From Bacillota bacterium (GTDB lineage Bacteria; Bacillota; Clostridia; Oscillospirales; Ethanoligenentaceae): 25,133 bases of DNA. The notes below the pieces were generated by a model. It did not search any database. It had not been told where the DNA came from and saw only the letters and a list, made by a program, of their open reading frames with translations. The translations under genes and the position numbers were made by a program. Location: the NCBI GenBank assembly GCA_023391535.1, contig JAEWAU010000119.1, positions 1-25,133 of the forward strand, read 5' to 3'. The stretch's first letter is position 1; the number at the start of each line of letters is the position of its first letter. This document shows positions 7,797-13,858 of the stretch, one piece after another.

Positions 7797-8864
7797 ATGG
7801 AATACAACATCGCGGTCATCAAGGGCGACGGCATCGGGCCGGAGATCGTAACCGAGGCGCAGCGGGTCCTCGAACGGGTGGGGGAGAAGTTCGGCCAGCG
7901 TTTCCGTTTCACGGACGTTTTGATGGGCGGCTGCGCCATCGACCAGACCGGCGTGCCGCTGCCCGACGAAACGGTGCGCGTGTGCAAAGAAAGCGACAGC
8001 GTCCTTCTCGGCGCCGTGGGCGGCCCGAAATGGGATACGCTGCCGGGCCCTCTGCGCCCGGAGGCCGGGCTTCTGGGCATCCGCTCGGCGCTGGGGCTTT
8101 ACGCCAACCTGCCCCCGGCCGTGCTGTACCCTGCGCTCAAAGACGCCTGCGCCCTTCGCGCGGACGTCGCGGAGCGCGGCATCGACCTTCTCATGGTGCG
8201 CGAGCTCACGGGCGGCATCTATTTCGGGCAGCGCGGGCGCAGGCAGGGAAAAACCGGCGAGGAGGCGTTCGATACCGAATGTTACAGCGTGTTTGAAATC
8301 GAACGCATCGTAAAAACGGCCTTCGAGCTTGCGCGGCTGCGCCGCAAAAAGGTGACGAGCGTGGATAAGGCAAACGTGCTGGAAAGCTCGCGTTTGTGGC
8401 GCGAAACCTTCCACCGCATCGCCGCGCAGTACCCGGACGTCGCCTGCGCCGACCTGCTCGTGGATAACGCGGCCATGCAGCTGGTGCGCGACCCCGGCCA
8501 GTTCGACGTGCTCGTCACAAGCAATATGTTCGGGGATATTCTTTCCGACGAGGCGAGCATGGTAACCGGCTCCATCGGGATGCTTCCCTCCGCGTCGCTC
8601 GGCGAAGGCAGCTTCGGCCTCTACGAGCCGATCCACGGTTCCGCGCCGGATATCGCGGGGCAGGGAAAGGCGAACCCCATCGCCACCATCCTTTCGGCGG
8701 CGATGATGCTGCGGTATTCTCTGCGGCTGGAAAAAGAGGCAAACGCCGTGGAAAGCGCCGTAACCTCCGTTCTGGAGCAGGGCCTGCGCACGCCGGATAT
8801 TGCACGCGGCGGCAAGAGCGTTGGTACACGCGCGATGGGCGACGCCGTGCTCGGTGCGCTGTAA
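7797..8864 (+). CDS. leuB: 3-isopropylmalate / 3-methylmalate dehydrogenase
   Basis: This 355-residue enzyme oxidatively decarboxylates 3-isopropylmalate. In the citramalate route it acts on erythro-3-methylmalate, giving 2-oxobutyrate. Motifs in order: GDGIGPEIV at the N-terminus, GAVGGPKWD, RELTGGIYFG, the Lys-containing VDKANVLESSRLWRE, the metal-site Asp segment NMFGDILSDEASM, and the nucleotide loop HGSAPDIAGQGKANP with its NAD-type character. CGGAGG lies 7 nt before the ATG at 7797, so I reject the earlier in-frame start at 7737. It is the last gene of the operon, and a strong terminator follows about 60 nt downstream. Confidence 0.96.
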   Translation: MEYNIAVIKGDGIGPEIVTEAQRVLERVGEKFGQRFRFTDVLMGGCAIDQTGVPLPDETVRVCKESDSVLLGAVGGPKWDTLPGPLRPEAGLLGIRSALGLYANLPPAVLYPALKDACALRADVAERGIDLLMVRELTGGIYFGQRGRRQGKTGEEAFDTECYSVFEIERIVKTAFELARLRRKKVTSVDKANVLESSRLWRETFHRIAAQYPDVACADLLVDNAAMQLVRDPGQFDVLVTSNMFGDILSDEASMVTGSIGMLPSASLGEGSFGLYEPIHGSAPDIAGQGKANPIATILSAAMMLRYSLRLEKEANAVESAVTSVLEQGLRTPDIARGGKSVGTRAMGDAVLGAL

Positions 8865-8924
8865 CGGCGGCTATTGCGAATTTCCGGCAGATAGATAGCA
8901 TTGCTTTTTTGCAGAAATTTGAAT

Positions 8925-8970
8925 AAAAAGACGCCGCGAACGAATTCCGGTTCGTTTGCGGCGTCTTTTT
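8925..8970 (+). terminator. Rho-independent terminator after leuB
   Basis: The arm AAAAAGACGCCGCGAACGAA pairs with TTCGTTTGCGGCGTCTTTTT around a TTCCGG loop, with one G-U pair. The A and T runs on both sides make it usable in either direction. Confidence 0.93.
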
Positions 8971-9158
8971 CCGCGTTGCGGCCATTGTTCCGGCGGAAGG
9001 AGCGGAATGGTACGCCGCCGCGCGAAAAAATAAGGAAGCCTACGAGATTCTTTCCAATTTTCCTTACTATAAGGGATGTACCCGGATTACCTCCGCCGTT
9101 TGATTCCGGCATGCGCTTTCGTCTCGACAGGCCGCCGCGCTGTTTTCCTCCGGCGCGA
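8971..9158. other. Intergenic, no gene seen
   Basis: This lies between the operon terminator and the ade promoter. The reading frames here have no convincing ribosome binding sites or recognisable protein features. There is a weak AAGGAA/TTCCTT inverted repeat near 9033-9065. Confidence 0.4.
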
Positions 9159-9187
9159 TTGACAACCGCGGCGGCAGGGAATACAAT
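9159..9187 (+). promoter_or_regulatory. Sigma-A promoter for ade
   Basis: TTGACA (9159-9164), a 17-base spacer and TACAAT (9182-9187). Transcription would begin near 9194, giving a leader of about 145 nt that includes the shared motif at 9233-9321. Confidence 0.85.
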
Positions 9188-9232
9188 AGAAAAAATCGGC
9201 AGTTCCGAAACTGTGCCGGCAAGCGGACAATA

Positions 9233-9321
9233 CGATTCTCCTGTAAAATGGCGGATAAGATCCGCGTCACAACCCGCAGAGCAAAGCTTTTAGCGCGGAT
9301 TTTTGCGTTTTATCGGAGAAT
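9233..9321 (+). promoter_or_regulatory. Structured leader RNA motif, copy 1 (ade)
   Basis: This approximately 89-nt leader element is shared with the leader at 23869-23960. Conserved blocks in order: CGATTCTCC (9233-9241), GTAAA (9243-9247), GCGGATAA (9251-9258), AACCC (9271-9275), an AAAG, and GCGCGGATT (9293-9301). ATTCTCC (9235-9241) can pair with GGAGAAT (9315-9321) to close the element. The strand 9260-9267 can pair either with GCGGAT at 9251-9256 or with GCGCGGAT at 9293-9300, and a T-rich tract follows the second partner. The element ends 17 nt before the ade start codon. I cannot match it to a known riboswitch; the purine aptamer core is not present. Function is inferred only from structure and position. 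Confidence 0.7.
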
Positions 9322-9338
9322 GGTAAAGGAGGAATCGT

Positions 9339-11117
9339 ATGGCTCAGAACAACACTCCACTTTGGGAAACGGCGCGGGAACTCTGCAACACCGCGATGGG
9401 AAGGGCACCCGCCGATCTTGTCATCCGCGGCGGAAGGCTTGTGAACGTCTGCACGGGAGAAATCCAGGAAAACATCGATGTGGCCGTGAAGAACGGGCGC
9501 ATTGCGCTGGTGGGCGACGCTTCGGCCCTCGCCCCGCACGCCGCGCGCGTGGTCGACGCCGCGGGGCGCTACCTCGCGCCCGGCTTCATCGACGCGCACA
9601 TTCACGTGGAAAGCAGCATGCTCACGGTTTCCGAATTCGCGAAGGCCGCGCTCCCGCACGGAACCAGCGCCATCTTTATGGACCCGCACGAGATCGTCAA
9701 CGTGCTCGGACTCGAGGGCATGAAGGCCATGATGGAGGACGCGAAAACGACGCCGCTGCGCGTTTACGTCACCACCCCCTCCTGCGTGCCCGCGGCGAGC
9801 GGCCTGGAGGATTCGGGCAGCACCGTTTCGGCGCGGGATATCGCCGAAACCATGGGCTGGGAAACCGTGGCCGGGCTCGGCGAGATGATGGATTTCGGCG
9901 GCATCCTTAAGGGGGACGAGAAGGCGCACGCCAAGGTGGCCGCGGCCCTCGCCGCGGGAAAGCCCGTTACGGGGCATTTTCCGCTCAGCGATACCGGCGC
10001 TTCGCTCAACGCCTATCTGGCCTCCGGCATCGGCAGCTGCCACGAATCCGTGCGCGCGGAGGAGGCGCTGGCCAAAATGCGCCTCGGCGCATACGCCATG
10101 CTCCGCGAAGGCTCCGCCTGGGACGATCTGCCCGAGGTGGTGCGCGCGATAACCGAGCACCGCGTCGATACGCGTTTCGCCGTGCTCGTGTCCGACGATC
10201 TGCACGCTGAAACGCTGCTGAGCGAGGGGCATGTGGACCGTATTCTCCGCATGGCCGTGCGCCACGGCGTGGGCACGGTGACGGCAATCCAGATGGCCAC
10301 CATCAACGCGGCCTCCTGCTTCGGGCTGGAGCGGGAGCTTGGCAGCATCGCGCCGGGCCGGTGCGCGGACATAAACCTCCTCGACGACCTCGCCGAAATG
10401 CGCGTTTCCATGAGCATCGTGGGCGGCGAGGTGGTTTATGAGGACGGCGCGCTGAAAGTCGCGTTCGGTACTTACCGTTACCCGGAGGCGTTCCTGCATT
10501 CGGTGCATCTGCCCGAGCTTGCGCAGGAGGCGTTCCGCATTCCCGGCGGGCAGGGCGCCGCGCGCGTAATGGAGGTGCGCGGGGGCAGCGTGGTGACGCG
10601 GGAGGCCCGACTTGCGCTTCCGGAAAAAGACGGCTTCGTGTGGGCCGACCCGGCAAACGACGTGTGCAAGGCCGCCGTGTTCAACCGGCATACGAAACCC
10701 GGCCAGAAGGGCCTGGGGTTTGTAAAGGGGCTAGGCATTACACGCGGCGCGGTGGCGTCCACTTACGCGCACGACGCGCACAATCTGCTGGTGGTGGGCG
10801 CAAGCGATACGGATATGGCCTGCGCGGCCAACACGCTCATCCGCTGCGGCGGAGGGCTTTGCGCCGTACTGGACGGCCGCCCGCTTTCCGTTCTCGAGCT
10901 GCCCGTGGCCGGGCTTTTGAGCCTTACGCCCGCCGCGGAGACGGCGAGACTGCTGCGGGAGCTGGAGGATGCCTGGCGCACGCTCGGCTCCGCGCTGCCC
11001 TCGCCGTTCATGACGATGTCGCTGCTCTCCCTCGCCGTTATCCCGCAGCTGCGCCTCACCGACAAAGGCCTTGTGGATGTGCTCGCGGGGAAGCTTGTGC
11101 CGCTGTTTCCCGGCTGA
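9339..11117 (+). CDS. ade: Adenine deaminase
   Basis: This 592-residue metal-dependent amidohydrolase converts adenine to hypoxanthine and ammonia in purine salvage. The N-terminal beta-sandwich segment leads into the metal-binding PGFIDAHIHVESSM motif at about 85-95. DPHEIVNVLG, GLGEMMDF, TGHFPL and the catalytic-domain VSDDLHAETLL motifs follow, with the GRCADINLLDD return to the composite domain at about 345. The C-terminal adenine-deaminase domain (about 390-590) includes LPVAGLLSL and PSPFMTMSLLSL. Length and motif order match the bacterial Ade family. AAAGGAGG precedes the ATG at good spacing. It is transcribed alone from 9159-9187 behind a structured leader. Confidence 0.96.
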   Translation: MAQNNTPLWETARELCNTAMGRAPADLVIRGGRLVNVCTGEIQENIDVAVKNGRIALVGDASALAPHAARVVDAAGRYLAPGFIDAHIHVESSMLTVSEFAKAALPHGTSAIFMDPHEIVNVLGLEGMKAMMEDAKTTPLRVYVTTPSCVPAASGLEDSGSTVSARDIAETMGWETVAGLGEMMDFGGILKGDEKAHAKVAAALAAGKPVTGHFPLSDTGASLNAYLASGIGSCHESVRAEEALAKMRLGAYAMLREGSAWDDLPEVVRAITEHRVDTRFAVLVSDDLHAETLLSEGHVDRILRMAVRHGVGTVTAIQMATINAASCFGLERELGSIAPGRCADINLLDDLAEMRVSMSIVGGEVVYEDGALKVAFGTYRYPEAFLHSVHLPELAQEAFRIPGGQGAARVMEVRGGSVVTREARLALPEKDGFVWADPANDVCKAAVFNRHTKPGQKGLGFVKGLGITRGAVASTYAHDAHNLLVVGASDTDMACAANTLIRCGGGLCAVLDGRPLSVLELPVAGLLSLTPAAETARLLRELEDAWRTLGSALPSPFMTMSLLSLAVIPQLRLTDKGLVDVLAGKLVPLFPG

Positions 11118-11157
11118 GCGCGTCGGCTGCAAAACGCCGTTAACAACAGCAAAACAG

Positions 11158-11194
11158 GCCGCCGCAAAACAAACCGGAATCGTTTGGCGGCGGC
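11158..11194. other. Strong inverted repeat downstream of ade
   Basis: GCCGCCGC-AAAAC and GTTT-GGCGGCGGC form a stem of about 12 bp with one mismatch. There is no T run on the plus strand; the T-rich flank is on the minus strand. It may end or stabilise the ade transcript, but it is not a canonical plus-strand terminator. Confidence 0.5.
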
Positions 11195-11205
11195 ATTGCA
11201 GACGC

Positions 11206-11235
11206 TTGACAAACCGGACAGGAAAGTTGTAGCAT
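11206..11235 (+). promoter_or_regulatory. Promoter for rubredoxin
   Basis: TTGACA (11206-11211), 18 bases, then TAGCAT (11230-11235). The -35 is perfect; the -10 is moderate. The leader would be about 90 nt. Confidence 0.6.
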
Positions 11236-11328
11236 AAATACAGCGGGAGTTGAACGCCTGCGGCGCCGTAACAGAATGCGGGAGCCGCAGCGGCGGATTC
11301 ACAGCCCGGCGGAAAGGATGAATAAAAA

Positions 11329-11490
11329 ATGAAAAAGTACCGTTGTTCCATTTGCGGATATGTGTACGACGAGGCGGCGGGCTGCCCGGACCAGGGAATC
11401 GCCCCCGGCACGAAATGGGAAGACGTTCCCGACGACTTTACCTGCCCGGAATGCGGCGTGGGCAAGGATATGTTCGAGCCTGTGGAGTAA
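11329..11490 (+). CDS. Rubredoxin
   Basis: This 53-residue iron protein is a one-electron carrier used in anaerobes for peroxide and superoxide detoxification or other redox reactions. The Fe(Cys)4 site is complete: Cys6 and Cys9 in CSICGY, and Cys39 and Cys42 in CPECGV. The spacing, the GTKWEDVPDDFTCP segment and the length match classical rubredoxins exactly. AAAGGATG lies upstream of the ATG. It appears to be monocistronic; its redox partners (rubrerythrin, desulfoferrodoxin, flavoprotein) are not in this window, so its physiological partner cannot be read from context. Confidence 0.96.
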   Translation: MKKYRCSICGYVYDEAAGCPDQGIAPGTKWEDVPDDFTCPECGVGKDMFEPVE

Positions 11491-11790
11491 CCGGGCTTTT
11501 TCTCCCCATACTATACCGAACCTTTTTCCGGCCGGCGGCGAAATTCCGTTTTGGCCGGAAGCACGGGGCAAAATCGGGACCGTAACGGGGGGCTGCGGCG
11601 GAATCGCCAAAAAACAAACGGTTTGCGGTCCCGCCTGAGGCTGCCCGGTTCTTCGCCGGCACAGTCGGGCGGGGCTGTTTTTTTGCGGCGGCTCCGGTTT
11701 GAATCGGAAAAACAGACGAACGGTTCCCGCATCCGAAGCGGGATGAGCTGCGGCGGGTGCGGAACATTTTATCAAAGGAGCTGAAAGAAT
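11491..11790 (+). other. Structure-rich rubredoxin-enolase intergenic region
   Basis: No gene is seen in these 300 nt, but there are several strong stems. TTCCGGCC (11526-11533) pairs with GGCCGGAA (11553-11560). CGGGACCG (11575-11582) pairs with CGGTCCCG (11626-11633) and encloses GGCG-GAAT-CGCC (11597-11608). A possible terminator follows at 11630-11684. No clear enolase promoter was found, so it is unclear whether eno has its own transcript or is reached by read-through. Confidence 0.5.
11630..11684 (+). terminator. Possible terminator between rubredoxin and eno
   Basis: GCCCG near 11643 can pair with CGGGC near 11666, and a run of seven T follows at 11678-11684. The stem is short, with a large loop, so the call is tentative. 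It could terminate the rubredoxin transcript or act as an attenuator for eno. Confidence 0.35.
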
Positions 11791-13089
11791 ATGAAAGACT
11801 ATAACGCCATTGAATCGATTGTCGCACGCGAGATTTTGGATTCGCGCGGGAATCCCACGGTGGAAACGGAAGTGACGCTGGAGGACGGCGCCACGGGAAT
11901 CGCCGCGGTACCCTCCGGCGCATCCACCGGCGCGTTCGAGGCCGTGGAGCTGCGCGACAACGACCCCAAGCGCTACCAGGGCAAAGGCGTGCAAAACGCG
12001 GTGGAAAACGTGAACAACACCATCGCGAAGGCCGCGGCGGGCTTCGACGCCTTCGACCAGTGCGGGATGGACCGCCTGCTGTTGGAGCTGGACGGCACCG
12101 AAAATAAATCCAAGCTCGGCGCGAACGCCATCCTCGCCGTATCCCTCGCCACGGCCAGAGCGGCCGCGCTCTCGCTGGGGCAGCCGCTGTACCGCTATGT
12201 GGGCGGCTGCGAGGCCCGCACGCTGCCCGTGCCGATGATGAACATCCTTAACGGCGGCGCGCACGCCTCCAACAACGTGGATATTCAGGAATTCATGGTG
12301 ATGCCCGTGGGGGCGCCGTCCTTTGCGGAGGCGCTGCGCTGGTGCGCCGAGGTGTTCCACACGCTTAAAAAGGTGCTCGGCGCGCGCGGGCTTTCCACCG
12401 CCGTGGGCGACGAGGGCGGCTTTGCGCCGAACCTCAACACGGAGGAAGAAGCGCTGGACGCCATCGTGGAGGCCATCGGAAAAGCCGGGTACGAGGCGGG
12501 CTCCCAGTTCCGCATCGCCATGGACCCCGCTTCGAGCGAGTGGTATCAGCCCGATGGCACCTATCTGCTCCCCAAAAAGGGCAAGAAGATGACGGCCGAA
12601 GAGCTGATCGATTACTGGGAGGGCCTGATCGCCCAATATCCCATCATTTCGCTTGAGGACGGCCTTGCCGAAGAGGACTGGAAGGGCTGGCAGGAGCTCA
12701 CCAAACGTCTGGGCAAAAAAGTCCAGCTGGTGGGGGACGATCTGTTCGTCACGAACACCAAACGCCTGCAAAAGGGCATCGACCTTGGCGTGAGCAATTC
12801 CATCCTCATCAAGCTCAACCAGATCGGCACGCTCACCGAAACGCTGGAAGCCATCCGCACGGCCCAACGCGCGGGGTATACAACGGTGATTTCCCACCGC
12901 TCCGGCGAAACGGAAGACACCACTATCGCCGATCTCTCCGTCGCCGTCAACGCGGGCGAGATCAAAACGGGCGCTCCGTCCCGCAGCGAGCGCGTGGCGA
13001 AATACAACCGCCTGCTGCGGATCGAAGAAGAACTCGGTTCTTCCGCCGCATACCGCGGCCTCGCCTCTTTCTATAATCTCAAAGCGTAA
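11791..13089 (+). CDS. eno: Enolase (phosphopyruvate hydratase)
   Basis: This 432-residue glycolytic enzyme interconverts 2-phosphoglycerate and phosphoenolpyruvate in the cytoplasm. The N-terminal domain has the mobile loop PSGASTGAFEAVELRD. The barrel carries GDEGGFAPNL with the acid residue, the metal-ligand segments SLEDGLAEEDW and LVGDDLFVTN, the base lysine in ILIKLNQIGT, and the signature SHRSGETEDTTIADL. Length and all motifs are normal. AAAGGAG precedes the ATG by 10 nt. A strong terminator follows about 95 nt downstream. No other glycolytic gene is adjacent, although gapN lies about 7 kb away. Confidence 0.98.
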   Translation: MKDYNAIESIVAREILDSRGNPTVETEVTLEDGATGIAAVPSGASTGAFEAVELRDNDPKRYQGKGVQNAVENVNNTIAKAAAGFDAFDQCGMDRLLLELDGTENKSKLGANAILAVSLATARAAALSLGQPLYRYVGGCEARTLPVPMMNILNGGAHASNNVDIQEFMVMPVGAPSFAEALRWCAEVFHTLKKVLGARGLSTAVGDEGGFAPNLNTEEEALDAIVEAIGKAGYEAGSQFRIAMDPASSEWYQPDGTYLLPKKGKKMTAEELIDYWEGLIAQYPIISLEDGLAEEDWKGWQELTKRLGKKVQLVGDDLFVTNTKRLQKGIDLGVSNSILIKLNQIGTLTETLEAIRTAQRAGYTTVISHRSGETEDTTIADLSVAVNAGEIKTGAPSRSERVAKYNRLLRIEEELGSSAAYRGLASFYNLKA

Positions 13090-13182
13090 TCGCCGCCGCC
13101 GCGCTTCCGGAAAAATTTTCCGCAGCGGAAACGACGTGACACGGCGCCGCCGTTCCTGCAAAGGAACGGGGTGCGCCGATTC

Positions 13183-13224
13183 AAAAAGGAGCTGTTGCCG
13201 AAAATGGGCGACGGCTCCTTTTTT
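13183..13224 (+). terminator. Rho-independent terminator after eno
   Basis: AAAAAGGAGC...TTGCC pairs with GGCGA...GCTCCTTTTTT, with an A run before and a T run after. It ends the eno transcript. Confidence 0.88.
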
Positions 13225-13858
13225 GCCTCTCTATTTACGGAAGCAGGTAAAATCAGACAAAAGTCGCAAAATAAAGCATACAAATGCCCTGAGAATAAGA
13301 AATGAGATTGTGTAATCATACAAAATTCCGGCTTGAGAAAAAAGGAAACGGGCAAATCATTGATTTAAGTCTTCTAATTTGTTAAAGTGAAAGGAAAAGA
13401 AGCCTGTGATTTCATCGGAACAGACTTGCAAGATGCGAATCCGTACGATGCAGCAAGCACTGCAATCCTCCACGGTATTGCTCTTATGAGTTTGCTCCGG
13501 TGTTTTCGCCTCTTTTTTGGGCGGCGGTACATACCTTCCGAAACGCCGCCGGGAGCATCAACCAAATAGATCTGCCGCAGCTATTCCGATTGCGCGGGGC
13601 GTATCCGGCCGGCGCCGGAGCCTTTGCGGCTGGGGCTGCTGCGGGTGGAGAACGGGCAATGGTGCCTTTTCTCCGCCATAAGAAGCTGCGGAACATCCGT
13701 GGCTTTTCGCATCTTCGCATCCTACAGCAATTCCATTAAAGCTTGAGAGAAGTTGTCTTTCGCCTGTCCGCCTCCCCGGTTTGGCGAAATACCCCGGAAC
13801 GGTTCCATCTTTTCTGGAAATGCTGCAGAAACTTTTTTTGATCGAAGGGTGGTTGCGC
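13225..13858. other. AT-rich, gene-poor stretch upstream of gltB
   Basis: The first 200 or so bases (about 13230-13430) are clearly AT-rich compared with the GC-rich surroundings; composition then returns to normal. Short open frames at 13387-13569 and 13500-13739 overlap in different frames, lack convincing ribosome binding sites and match nothing I recognise. They may be remnants of a decayed gene or chance. No strong sigma-A promoter is visible. The best candidate, TTGATT-16-TTAAAG near 13361-13388, is weak, which would be compatible with an activator-dependent gltB promoter. Confidence 0.45.

Noticed and set aside
9194..9338. Purine riboswitch before ade
   Set aside because: The conserved purine aptamer junction and loop sequences are absent. 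The leader has a different conserved core that recurs at 23869-23960.
9248..9910. Plus-strand open frame starting within the ade leader
   Set aside because: It overlaps ade in another frame. The leader similarity to the second copy has a 2-nt length difference inside, so it does not keep a coding frame and RNA structure explains it better.
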